The notes under the pieces: generated by a model
The model's input: the letters and a program-made list of their open reading frames with translations, nothing else
Told to the model about the DNA's origin: nothing
Database searches by the model: none
Position numbers and translations under genes: made by a program
Part shown: in pieces, positions 26,879 to 35,258 of the stretch
Numbering within the stretch: position 1 is the first letter of the stretch
Layout: each line of letters starts with the position of its first letter
Source of the DNA: Burkholderia sp. WSM2230
GTDB lineage: Bacteria > Pseudomonadota > Gammaproteobacteria > Burkholderiales > Burkholderiaceae
Assembly: GCF_000472445.1 (NCBI RefSeq)
Contig: NZ_AXAJ01000013.1
Coordinates: 62,001 to 126,000 of the forward strand
Direction: 5' to 3'
DNA length: 64,000 nt

Positions 26879-27694
26879 ATGAAAATTGCTTTTATCGGCG
26901 GCGGCAACATGGCTGCGGCGTTGATCGGCGGCCTTATCAAGCGCGGCGTCGCGCCCGCCGACCTGTATGCGATCGATCCGAACGAAGACGCGCGCAAGCG
27001 CAATGAAGACCAGTTCGGCATCAAGACCGGCGCTGCCGCCGACGCCACGCTCGCCGCCTATGACGCCGTCGTGCTCGCGGTAAAACCGCAGATTCTCAAG
27101 AGTGTCGCTGGGGCGCTTGCGCCGCATCTGAAGGCGTCGCAACTCGTCATCAGCATCGTCGCCGGCATTCGCATGGATGACATGTCGCGCTGGCTGAACG
27201 GTCACACGCGCATTGTGCGCGTCATGCCGAACACGCCGGCGTTGATCGGCATGGGAGTCTCGGGCTTGACTGCAACCGCCAGCGTCGACGAAGCGGGCCG
27301 CGCGCTCGCATCGCAAGTGCTCGGCGCAGTGGGTGAAACCGTATGGTTCGACGACGAAGCGAAAATCGACGCTGTCACCGCGATTTCGGGCAGCGGACCG
27401 GCCTACGTGTTCTACTTCATCGAAGCGTTGCAGGAAGCCGCGCGCCAACTCGGCATGGACGAAGCGCAGGGCCGCGCTCTCGCAGTTGCGACCTTTACGG
27501 GAGCCGCGCAACTGGCAGCGAACTCCGACGAGCCGCCGAGCGTATTGCGCGAACGCGTGACTTCGAAGGGCGGCACGACCGCGGCTGCGCTTGCCTCGTT
27601 CGACGCGAGCAGCGTGAAGGAAGCGATTGTGCGCGGCGCGCTCGCCGCCGATGCTCGCGCGAAGGAAATGGGCGACGAGTTCGGCAAGCAGTAA
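26879..27694 (+). CDS. proC: Pyrroline-5-carboxylate reductase
   Basis: Reduces pyrroline-5-carboxylate to proline with NADPH, the last step of proline synthesis. The 271-residue protein starts with the Rossmann motif KIAFIGGGNMA and has VMPNTPALIGMG, AISGSGPAYVFYFIEAL and the C-terminal signature VTSKGGTTAAAL. Length matches the family (269 aa in E. coli). The ATG at 26879 directly precedes the Rossmann strand. It lies 104 bases after the yggS-like gene and is convergent with ubiA. Confidence 0.96.
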   Translation: MKIAFIGGGNMAAALIGGLIKRGVAPADLYAIDPNEDARKRNEDQFGIKTGAAADATLAAYDAVVLAVKPQILKSVAGALAPHLKASQLVISIVAGIRMDDMSRWLNGHTRIVRVMPNTPALIGMGVSGLTATASVDEAGRALASQVLGAVGETVWFDDEAKIDAVTAISGSGPAYVFYFIEALQEAARQLGMDEAQGRALAVATFTGAAQLAANSDEPPSVLRERVTSKGGTTAAALASFDASSVKEAIVRGALAADARAKEMGDEFGKQ

Positions 27695-27830
27695 GCAGTC
27701 ATCAACCGCTGTCTGCTAGTCGCCGTTTGCTGGAACGGAGTACGCCGTTGGCACGGCGTCTATTGGAGAGAGTCGACAACAGTGGACAGCGCGCGACGGC
27801 GGCAATCGCCGCCCGTTGCCCGCTTAAAAC

Positions 27831-28694
27831 CTAAAACGAAGCCATCGCATAATGCGCGGCAATGCCGACGAACAAGGCGCCGCCCAGCCAGTTGTTGTGC
27901 AGGAATGCCTTGAAGCACGGCATCCGCTCTCGGTTGCGGATCAGCGTGTAGTGATAGACCGCGCAGCCCGCGGCAACCGTCCATCCGACCCAGTACAGCA
28001 AGCCGAAACCGAGCAGCACGCCGATGCCGACGTAGATGCCGAGCGTCGCCGCATAGCAGAGCATGATCGCCGCCACGTCGAAGCGGCCGAATGTGAGCGC
28101 CGAGGTGCGAATGCCGATCTTGATGTCGTCGTCGCGATCGACCATTGCATATTCGGTGTCGTACGCGACCGACCAGAACACGTTGGCGAGCAGCATGACC
28201 CACGCGAGCATCGGCACCTGGTTTTGCACAGCCGCGAATGCCATGGGAATGCCAAAGCCAAATGCGATGCCGAGATAAGCCTGCGGGATCGCAAAGAAGC
28301 GCTTCGTGAACGGATACGAGCCCGCGACGAACAGCGCGGCCACCGACAGTTCCTTTGTCAGCGTGTTGAGCGGCAGGATCAGGAGGAACGCCAGCAACGA
28401 CAGCCCGGCCGCGAGCGCCACTGCTTCCCACGCCTTGATCTTGCCCGAGGTAATCGGACGATTTTCGGTGCGCTTCACGTAGCGGTCGAAATCGCGATCC
28501 GCGTAGTCGTTGATCGCGCAACCGGCCGAGCGCATCAGCACGGTGCCTAGCGTAAAGATTACGAGCAGCGGCCAGGACGGATGACCGTCGGAGGCGATCC
28601 ACAGCGCGTTGAGCGTCGGCCATAGCAGCAGCAGGCTGCCGATAGGCTTGTCCATGCGCACGAGGCGCAGATAGAGGGGAAGTCGGGCGAACAT
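27831..28694 (-). CDS. ubiA: 4-hydroxybenzoate octaprenyltransferase
   Basis: Attaches the octaprenyl chain to 4-hydroxybenzoate in ubiquinone synthesis, in the inner membrane. The 287-residue protein has about eight hydrophobic helices and the two Asp-rich motifs of UbiA: NDYADRDFD in the first half, following GCAI, and YDTEYAMVDRDDD in the second. Length equals E. coli UbiA (290 aa). It is convergent with proC; a weak hairpin without a T-tract lies in the gap at 27742-27759. Confidence 0.95.
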   Translation of the reverse strand: MFARLPLYLRLVRMDKPIGSLLLLWPTLNALWIASDGHPSWPLLVIFTLGTVLMRSAGCAINDYADRDFDRYVKRTENRPITSGKIKAWEAVALAAGLSLLAFLLILPLNTLTKELSVAALFVAGSYPFTKRFFAIPQAYLGIAFGFGIPMAFAAVQNQVPMLAWVMLLANVFWSVAYDTEYAMVDRDDDIKIGIRTSALTFGRFDVAAIMLCYAATLGIYVGIGVLLGFGLLYWVGWTVAAGCAVYHYTLIRNRERMPCFKAFLHNNWLGGALFVGIAAHYAMASF

Positions 28695-28860
28695 GACGGA
28701 CTCGGCGGATGCGGGTGGGTTGCGATGACGGTGCCGTTATTTTACGGGATGCGAGCGAGAGTCTCGCGCGGACGTGGGCGCGGCGCGGGAACGGGCGTGG
28801 GCGCAGCGAAGCAATCAGCGTTTGCGCCCCCAGCCGCAGGCCTAAAGCCTGCGCGAGAAA

Positions 28861-28891
28861 AACAAAGCCTCCCGCTAAGGGAGGCTTTGTT
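28861..28891 (-). terminator. Rho-independent terminator of dps
   Basis: A perfect 13-base stem, AACAAAGCCTCCC (28861-28873) with GGGAGGCTTTGTT (28879-28891), has a five-base loop. On the minus strand it is followed by further T residues, so it ends the dps transcript 70 bases after the dps stop. The symmetry would also stop plus-strand transcripts. Confidence 0.82.
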
Positions 28892-28961
28892 CATTGCATC
28901 AGCCTGTGTCCGGCACATCGGCTTGTCCAAGCCGGCCCGAACGGGCATCAAATCGAAACGA

Positions 28962-29450
28962 TCAAGCCAGCATCGAGCGCAGCATCCACGCCGTCTTTTC
29001 ATGCGTCTGCATACGCTGGGTCAGCAGGTCGGCGGTGGGCTCGTCGTTGGCCGCTTCCGTCGACGGGAAAATCGCGCGCGCCGTGCGCACCACGGCTTCC
29101 TGACCTTCCACCAGCTGACGGATCATCTCTTCCGCGGAAGGCACGCCGTCCGCTTCAGGAATCGACGACAGCTTGGCGAAATCCTTGTAGCTGCCCGGTG
29201 CATGCACGCCCAGCGCGCGAATCCGTTCAGCAATCGAATCCACAGCCAGCGCCAGCTCGTTGTATTGCGTTTCGAACATCAGGTGCAGCGTGTTGAACAT
29301 CGGACCCGTCACGTTCCAGTGGAAGTTGTGGGTCTTCAGGTACAGCGTGTAAGTGTCTGCCAGCAGACGCGACAGACCTTCCGCGATCTTCTTGCGGTCC
29401 TTGTCGCTAATCCCGATATTGACGTGCTGTACAGCTTCTTTTTTGGCCAT
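28962..29450 (-). CDS. dps: Dps, DNA-binding ferritin-like protein
   Basis: Forms a dodecamer that oxidises and stores iron with peroxide and coats DNA under stress. The 162-residue protein has the ferroxidase residues in HNFHWNVTGPMF and the following FETQYNELALAVDSIAERI helix, which lie at the dimer interface, and a Lys-rich N-terminus (MAKKEA) that can contact DNA. Length matches E. coli Dps (167 aa). An AAGGAG ribosome binding site precedes the ATG. It is in one strand direction with katA and oxyR, and OxyR control would be expected, but I saw no convincing OxyR motif in its own upstream region (29451-29649). Confidence 0.94.
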   Translation of the reverse strand: MAKKEAVQHVNIGISDKDRKKIAEGLSRLLADTYTLYLKTHNFHWNVTGPMFNTLHLMFETQYNELALAVDSIAERIRALGVHAPGSYKDFAKLSSIPEADGVPSAEEMIRQLVEGQEAVVRTARAIFPSTEAANDEPTADLLTQRMQTHEKTAWMLRSMLA

Positions 29451-29649
29451 GATGACTCCTTCGAAGAGTGATACGAACCGGCAGTGAAGTAACGGCGTGC
29501 CAAGGGCCCGCTAATATCAGGCCCGGCGAAACGAGCGTTCGACAGTTTATCTTAGAAAGGCGGAATGTTCGTGTGGCGTGTCGCCACTGCGCCGTCAGGC
29601 GTGCGCCCTCTGCAATGCGCGTGTGAAGGCTCGCTCAGACTCGCACCGC

Positions 29650-29811
29650 TCAACCGCCAAACACATGTTGCAGCGCTTGTGCCGCGATCACCGCGAAACC
29701 GCTTGTCACGATCGCGAAGCCAACGGCTCTGCGCAACTTGAGCGCATGCTGCTGTTGCGCGCGATGCCCGGCCGACGCTCTGCCGATAGTGACTTTCATC
29801 ATCTCGATCAT
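29650..29811 (-). CDS. Small membrane protein downstream of katA, 53 aa
   Basis: Reading leftward from ATG 29811, 53 codons end at TGA 29650. A GGAG ribosome binding site lies about seven bases before the ATG. The N-terminal half is polar and basic (MIEMMKVTIGRASAGHRAQQ, then LKLRR), and the C-terminal half is one hydrophobic segment (AVGFAIVTSGFAVIAAQAL). That is a small single-pass membrane protein with its basic side expected in the cytoplasm. It starts 63 bases after the katA stop on the same strand, so it may share the katA transcript. I know no family for it. Confidence 0.55.
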   Translation of the reverse strand: MIEMMKVTIGRASAGHRAQQQHALKLRRAVGFAIVTSGFAVIAAQALQHVFGG

Positions 29812-29874
29812 CAACGTGCTCCGGTTTGTATCGATACTCGCGGGACGCCCACGCGCCCCGCTTCGCTTACCGCG

Positions 29875-31329
29875 TTACTTCTTGCCGCCTTCCGCGAGTT
29901 CGGCCATTGCCGCGATCACGCCTTCGGCATAAGCCGGATCGATGCGGCGGAAATGCTCGACCGCACGCGCGACGATCTCCTGCGGCACACCGTTGATATG
30001 ACGCGCGATGTTGCCAAAGAGGCGCTCGCGCTGCGCCGCGTCGAACAGTGCAAACAGCATGCCCGGCTGCGTGTAGTAGTCGTCATCCGCGCGGTGGTCA
30101 TAACGATCGACCACGCCCGCTGCGAGCGGCGGCTCCGACGCGTTGGCGTCCTGAGCAAAGTCGCCGAAGCGGTTCGGCTCGTAGTTCACGTTGCCGCCGA
30201 GGTTGCCGTCCGTGCGCATCGCGCCGTCGCGATGGAAAGAATGCGGGCTCGGCACACGCGACGCGTTCACCGGAATCTGATGGTGATTGATGCCGAGGCG
30301 ATAGCGCTGCGTGTCGCCGTACGAGAACAAACGCCCTTGCAACAGACGGTCCGGCGAGAAGCCGATGCCCGGCACCACGTTGGCCGGCGTGAACGCTGCC
30401 TGCTCGACATCCGCGAAATAGTTGGCCGCGTTGCGGTTCAGTTCGATCGTGCCGACGTCGATCAGCGGGTAATCTTTCTGCGACCACACTTTCGTGATGT
30501 CGAACGGATTGAAGCGATACGCCGCCGCTTCCGCCTCCGGCATCACCTGGATTGCAAAGCGCCACTTCGGGAAATTGCCTTCGTCGATGCTGCCGACCAG
30601 ATCGCGCTGCGCGCTTTCGCGGTCTTGCGCGACCACCTGTGCCGCTTCTGAATCGGTGAAATTTTCAATGCCTTGCAGCGACTTGAAGTGGAACTTCACC
30701 CAGAAACGCTCGTTGTTCGCGTTGATGAACGAGTACGTGTGCGAACCGAAGCCATGCATCTGGCGGTAGTTCTTTGGAATGCCGCGATCGCTCATGAGGA
30801 TCGTGACCTGATGCATCGACTCGGGATGCCGTGTCCAGAAATCCCACGCGGCGATGTTGCTGCGCAGGTTGGTGTAGGGGTCGCGCTTTTGCGTGTGGAT
30901 GAAATCGGGGAACTTCAACGGATCGCGAATGAAGAACACCGGCGTGTTGTTGCCGACCACGTCCCAGTTGCCTTCTTCCGTATAGAACTTGATCGAGAAG
31001 CCGCGCACGTCGCGTTCGGCGTCGGCTGCGCCGCGCTCGCCCGCCACCGTCGAAAAGCGCATGAAGAGCGGCGTTTCCTTGCCGACCTGGGCGAATACTT
31101 TGGCCTTGGTGTAGCGGGAGATGTCGTGCGTCACCTTCAGTGTGCCGAATGCGCCCGAGCCTTTCGCGTGAACGCGGCGCTCGGGAATCACTTCGCGGTC
31201 GAAATGCGCGAGCTTTTCGAGCAGCCACACGTCTTGCAGGACAACCGGGCCGCGCACGCCGGCGGTCATCGAATTCTGGTTATCGGCGACGGGCGCGCCG
31301 GCGGCATTGGTGAGCTTACGTTCGGACAT
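29875..31329 (-). CDS. katA: Catalase, monofunctional haem type (KatA, small subunit)
   Basis: Disproportionates hydrogen peroxide in the cytosol. The 484-residue protein is a clade 3 catalase: catalytic His in ERRVHAKGSGAFG near residue 55, catalytic Asn in DVVGNNTPVFF, and the proximal haem Tyr in RLFSYGDTQRYRLG. Length (about 480-500 aa) fits small-subunit catalases. An AGGAG site precedes the ATG. It lies downstream of oxyR on the same strand with a 45-codon microgene between them. A candidate OxyR-activated promoter (31614-31667) would transcribe that microgene and katA. Confidence 0.96.
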   Translation of the reverse strand: MSERKLTNAAGAPVADNQNSMTAGVRGPVVLQDVWLLEKLAHFDREVIPERRVHAKGSGAFGTLKVTHDISRYTKAKVFAQVGKETPLFMRFSTVAGERGAADAERDVRGFSIKFYTEEGNWDVVGNNTPVFFIRDPLKFPDFIHTQKRDPYTNLRSNIAAWDFWTRHPESMHQVTILMSDRGIPKNYRQMHGFGSHTYSFINANNERFWVKFHFKSLQGIENFTDSEAAQVVAQDRESAQRDLVGSIDEGNFPKWRFAIQVMPEAEAAAYRFNPFDITKVWSQKDYPLIDVGTIELNRNAANYFADVEQAAFTPANVVPGIGFSPDRLLQGRLFSYGDTQRYRLGINHHQIPVNASRVPSPHSFHRDGAMRTDGNLGGNVNYEPNRFGDFAQDANASEPPLAAGVVDRYDHRADDDYYTQPGMLFALFDAAQRERLFGNIARHINGVPQEIVARAVEHFRRIDPAYAEGVIAAMAELAEGGKK

Positions 31330-31433
31330 GCGGGACTCCTGGATGATTTTCGTTAAGGCGGATTGTGGGAGAAGCGCGGCAAGGCAACGCCGAAATCTAT
31401 GCAGGCAAACTGTGCGGGCACATCGCCCGACAA

Positions 31434-31571
31434 TTACGCGGACAGGGCCCGGTCGACCAGCAACGACAGCGCGACCGTGCGCATGCCCTGCATGGCCGCC
31501 GCAAAACCCGCTTGGGCAGCGCCTGGCTCAGCAGCGAAAGTGGCAGTTTGCGGCAGATTCGATTGCGTCAT
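31434..31571 (-). CDS. Small hypothetical protein upstream of katA, 45 aa
   Basis: A frame from ATG 31571 to TAA 31434 encodes 45 residues, preceded by an excellent GGAGG ribosome binding site seven bases before the ATG. The product is Ala- and Gln-rich with no Cys and no clear membrane helix (it begins MTQSNLPQTATF and ends LSLLVDRALSA, a probable amphipathic helix). It lies 104 bases before katA on the same strand and just downstream of the candidate OxyR-dependent promoter, so it would be the first gene of the peroxide-induced transcript. I do not recognise the family. Confidence 0.5.
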   Translation of the reverse strand: MTQSNLPQTATFAAEPGAAQAGFAAAMQGMRTVALSLLVDRALSA

Positions 31572-31613
31572 GATGTCCTCCGGTTGCGAGTGATCGGGCG
31601 ATCCATGCAGACG

Positions 31614-31667
31614 ACTATATCAAGGCTATCGGATTCGTGTATTTTATAAATTTAATCTATCTGATAG
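31614..31667 (-). promoter_or_regulatory. Candidate OxyR-activated promoter of the katA transcript
   Basis: On the minus strand a TATAGT minus-10 box lies at 31614-31619, with no recognisable minus-35 at the right distance. Upstream of it is an AT-rich segment with a CTATC-GATAG inverted repeat (31657-31667) and an ATAG-N7-TTAT spacing like half of the OxyR consensus. A poor minus-35 next to an OxyR-like site is what an OxyR-activated promoter looks like. The region is in the gap between oxyR and the katA microgene. Confidence 0.5.
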
Positions 31668-31764
31668 GCGCTCGTGTGCCGGTGGAGACGCGTGGCGGCG
31701 GACCCGCCAGGCGGGCGCGCTGCCCTCGAAGGTGCCGGCGCGCCGCCAACCAACCGCCAGCCGT

Positions 31765-32724
31765 TCAGTTCACGGCAACCGGCAGATCGAGCTTCTTTAC
31801 GCCCGGAAGGTCGCAAGCGCTGATTGCATCGCAGATCGCGTCGATGGCGGGCATCCGCGTGAAGCTCTTGCGCCACGCCAGCACGACGCGGCGGTCGGGC
31901 ACCGGCTCGTCGAACGGAACATAGGAGAGCAGGCCGGAGTCGATGCCGCCCGCGTGCGGCTTCACCTCGTGCACCGACATGCGCGGCAGCACAGTAATGC
32001 CCACGCCGCTCGCCACCATATGGCGGATCGTTTCAAGCGACGATCCCTCGAACGTCTTCTGGATGCCGTCCGCGTTCTGCGAGAAACGCATCAGTTCCGG
32101 GCAAACGCCCAGCACATGGTCGCGGAAGCAGTGACCGCTGCCGAGCAGCAGCATGGTTTCCTGCTTGAGGTCGTCGGCGTCGATTTTCGGGCGGTTTTCC
32201 CACGCGTGACCCGACGGCAGCGCGACGACAAACGGCTCGTCGTAGAGCGGACGCAGCATCAGCCCGGTCTCCGGAAACGGCAGCGCCATGATGGCGACGT
32301 CGATCTCGCCCTGCTTGAGCAGTTCGATCAGCTTGAGCGTGTAATTTTCCTGCAGCATCAAGGGCATTTGCGGGACGCGCTTGATCATCTGCTTGACGAG
32401 CGTGGGCAGCAGGTACGGCCCGATCGTATAGATGACGCCAAGCCGCAGCGGTCCGACGAGCGGGTCTTTACCCTGCTTGGCGATTTCCTTGATGGCGAGC
32501 GTCTGTTCCAGCACTCGCTGCGCCTGGGTGACGATCTGCTCGCCGATGGGCGTGACACTCACTTCACTCGTGCCGCGCTCGAAAATCTGCACATTGAGCT
32601 CGTCTTCGAGCTTCTTGATTGCCACAGACAACGTCGGCTGGCTGACAAAACATGCTTCGGCGGCCCGGCCAAAGTGCCGCTCGCGGGCCACGGCGACGAT
32701 GTACTTCAATTCGGTGAGCGTCAT
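31765..32724 (-). CDS. oxyR: Hydrogen peroxide-sensing regulator OxyR
   Basis: LysR-family activator of peroxide defence. The 319-residue protein has an N-terminal winged helix-turn-helix (about 18-40, FGRAAEACFVSQPTLSVAIKKLE) and a C-terminal sensor domain with the redox pair Cys199 (GSGHCFRDH) and Cys208 (LGVCPE), at the same positions as in E. coli OxyR. It lies upstream of katA and is followed on the other side by recG, an arrangement common in Burkholderia. Its likely local targets are katA and dps. Confidence 0.96.
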   Translation of the reverse strand: MTLTELKYIVAVARERHFGRAAEACFVSQPTLSVAIKKLEDELNVQIFERGTSEVSVTPIGEQIVTQAQRVLEQTLAIKEIAKQGKDPLVGPLRLGVIYTIGPYLLPTLVKQMIKRVPQMPLMLQENYTLKLIELLKQGEIDVAIMALPFPETGLMLRPLYDEPFVVALPSGHAWENRPKIDADDLKQETMLLLGSGHCFRDHVLGVCPELMRFSQNADGIQKTFEGSSLETIRHMVASGVGITVLPRMSVHEVKPHAGGIDSGLLSYVPFDEPVPDRRVVLAWRKSFTRMPAIDAICDAISACDLPGVKKLDLPVAVN

Positions 32725-32880
32725 TGAGGGACCAATCAGTGCGATGGATTCGATAGGTTCTAGTTATACACCCATAGGGTCGGTTCGCCAACCTGGTTCG
32801 CTGCGTTTCGGCTTTTCGATGTCTGCGAAATCGGCCAGCGGGCGCGGCAAAGTCGACGTGCGCGGCTTGGTTTCCCAGGC

Positions 32881-35088
32881 TTATGCCTTCAGGTAGTGCT
32901 CGCGCGCCCCGAGCCAGCGCGCCAGATGCTGCGTGACCACGTGCGGGTATTGCTCGAGCAAGGCGGCGGCCGCTTCGCGCGCGGGCTCGATCAGCCATTG
33001 ATCGTTTTGCAGATCGGCGAACCGCAGCATCGCCGCGCCGGACTGCCGTGCGCCGAGAAACTCGCCGGGGCCGCGAATCTCGAGATCGCGGCGCGCGATT
33101 TCGAAACCGTCGGTGGTCTCGCGCATGGTTTGCAGGCGGGCGCGGGCCGTCATCGAAAGAGGACCGGTGTAGAGCAGCACGCACACCGACGCCGCGCTGC
33201 CGCGCCCCACCCGCCCGCGCAACTGGTGCAATTGTGCGAGGCCGAAGCGCTCGGCGTGCTCGATCACCATCAGGGACGCGTTCGGCACGTCGACGCCGAC
33301 TTCGATCACCGTGGTCGCGACCAGCAGTTGCACTTCGTTGCGCGTGAACGCATCCATCACCGCGGCCTTCTCGGCCGGCGCGAGACGGCCGTGCACCAGT
33401 CCCACCTTCAGTTCCGGCAGCGCCGCGACCAGCGTTTCGTAAGTTTCGACGGCAGTCTGCAATTGCAGCGTCTCGCTTTCCTCGATCAGCGGACAGACCC
33501 AATAGACCTGCCTCCCGGTCAGCGCGGCTTCGCGCACGCGGCCGATCACTTCCTCGCGACGTGCGTCGGAGATGAGCTTGGTAAGGATCGGCGTGCGTCC
33601 GGGCGGCAATTCGTCGATGGTCGAGACGTCCAGATCCGCGTAATAGGTCATGGCGAGCGTGCGTGGAATCGGCGTGGCCGACATCATCAGCTGATGCGGC
33701 TGGAAATCGCGCGCGCCGTCGGCCGCATTACGGGCTTTGGCGCGCAGCGCAAGCCGCTGCGCGACGCCGAAGCGGTGCTGTTCGTCGACGATCACGAGCC
33801 CGAGCCGGGCGAATTCCACGGTGTCCTGAATGATCGCGTGCGTGCCGATCACGAGTTGCGCGGTGCCGAGCGCGGCCGCCTCGATGGCCGCGCGCTTTTC
33901 CCGGGTCTTCAGACTGCCCGCGAGCCACGCGACGCTCACGCCGAGCGGCTCCAGCCAGCCGCGCAGCTTGCGCGCGTGCTGTTCGGCGAGGATTTCGGTG
34001 GGCGCCATCAGCGCGGCCTGATAACCCGCGTCGATCGCCTGCGCGGCGGCCAGTGCCGCGACGACCGTCTTGCCGCTGCCGACGTCGCCTTGCAAAAGCC
34101 GCTGCATCGGATGCGGCTGCGTCAGATCGAGCGCGATCTCACCGCCCACGCGCTCCTGCGCCTTCGTCAGCGAAAACGGCAGCGCTTTCAGCAAACGCGC
34201 GACCAGCGCGGATTCGTCGCCGAGCTTGCGGCGCGGCATGGCCGGCGCGGTGCGCATGCGGCGTTCCTCGTGCGCGCGCTTGAGCGACATCTGCTGCGCG
34301 AGCAACTCCTCGAACTTGATGCGCACCCACGCCGGATGCGTGCCGTCAATCAACGCGGTCTCGTCGGATTGCGCGCCCGGATGATGTAGCGTGCGCACGG
34401 CGTCCATCAGCGACGGCACGCCGAGCGGCTCCAACCATTGTCGCGCGACGGCTTCGGGCAACAACTCCGGCAACGACGTGCGCGACAACGCGTTGTCGAT
34501 CGCCTTGCGCAGATACGCCTGCGTCACGCCTGCTGTGCTCGGATAAACCGGCGTGAGCGCCTGCGGCAGCGGCGTGTCTGCGTCGACGACGCGCACCGCC
34601 GGATGCACCATCTCCATCCCGAAGAAGCCGCCCCGGACGTCGCCGCGCACGCGCAGCCGCGCGCCGATCGCCATCTGCTTGACCTGCGAGCCGTAGAAGT
34701 TGAGAAAGCGCAGCACGAGCTCGTCGCCGGCATCGTCGCGCAGCTTGACGAGCAGCTGGCGGCGCGGCCGATAGGCGATCTCATTGTCGAAGACCACGCC
34801 TTCGGTTTGCGCGATGCCGCCGGGTAGCAGATGGCCAATTGGTGTGAGTGAGGTTTCGTCCTCGTAGCGCATCGGCAGATGCAGCACGAGGTCGATGTCG
34901 CGCGTGAGGCCCAGCTTGGCGAGTTTGTCGGCGGTTTTCACCGCGGGCTTCGCCGTGGCCTTGGTGGATGCCTTGGCCGCAGACTTCGCCGCGGGTTGCG
35001 CCGACTCGCCGTCTCGCGCGACGCGGGCTGCCGGGTCGGCGCTCACTTCATCGGTAGCGGAAGGCAATCGGCGGTCGGACAAAGGCAT
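32881..35088 (-). CDS. recG: ATP-dependent DNA helicase RecG
   Basis: Remodels stalled replication forks and branched recombination intermediates. The product is 735 residues from the chosen ATG at 35088. It has a wedge/OB domain after an unusual Ala/Lys/Pro-rich N-terminal tail, then a superfamily 2 helicase core with Walker A GDVGSGKT, the box VDEQHRFG and later IEVGVDVPNAS and QLRGRVGRG motifs. E. coli RecG has 693 aa, so the tail accounts for the excess. A TTG further upstream (35121) is in frame but overlaps a possible TTGACA promoter element. It is divergent from queA (170 bases). Confidence 0.94.
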   Translation of the reverse strand: MPLSDRRLPSATDEVSADPAARVARDGESAQPAAKSAAKASTKATAKPAVKTADKLAKLGLTRDIDLVLHLPMRYEDETSLTPIGHLLPGGIAQTEGVVFDNEIAYRPRRQLLVKLRDDAGDELVLRFLNFYGSQVKQMAIGARLRVRGDVRGGFFGMEMVHPAVRVVDADTPLPQALTPVYPSTAGVTQAYLRKAIDNALSRTSLPELLPEAVARQWLEPLGVPSLMDAVRTLHHPGAQSDETALIDGTHPAWVRIKFEELLAQQMSLKRAHEERRMRTAPAMPRRKLGDESALVARLLKALPFSLTKAQERVGGEIALDLTQPHPMQRLLQGDVGSGKTVVAALAAAQAIDAGYQAALMAPTEILAEQHARKLRGWLEPLGVSVAWLAGSLKTREKRAAIEAAALGTAQLVIGTHAIIQDTVEFARLGLVIVDEQHRFGVAQRLALRAKARNAADGARDFQPHQLMMSATPIPRTLAMTYYADLDVSTIDELPPGRTPILTKLISDARREEVIGRVREAALTGRQVYWVCPLIEESETLQLQTAVETYETLVAALPELKVGLVHGRLAPAEKAAVMDAFTRNEVQLLVATTVIEVGVDVPNASLMVIEHAERFGLAQLHQLRGRVGRGSAASVCVLLYTGPLSMTARARLQTMRETTDGFEIARRDLEIRGPGEFLGARQSGAAMLRFADLQNDQWLIEPAREAAAALLEQYPHVVTQHLARWLGAREHYLKA

Positions 35089-35258
35089 GGGCTGCTTCGC
35101 AAGTACAATATCGGCTGTCAAAAAGTAACGAAGGCTACGCGGCTGTCTGCTCGCCGCGCAAGCGCGCGGGCTCGCGGGGCGCCGCGGCGTCCCGCAATCA
35201 TAGCCGCCCGGCCGAGGCTTCGGCTCAATTCAGTCTCCATTCGCTTCCAGTGGTTCGC

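Noticed and set aside
27742..27759. Inverted repeat between proC and ubiA as a terminator
   Set aside because: The stem ACGCCGT/ACGGCGT is short and lacks a T-tract on either side.
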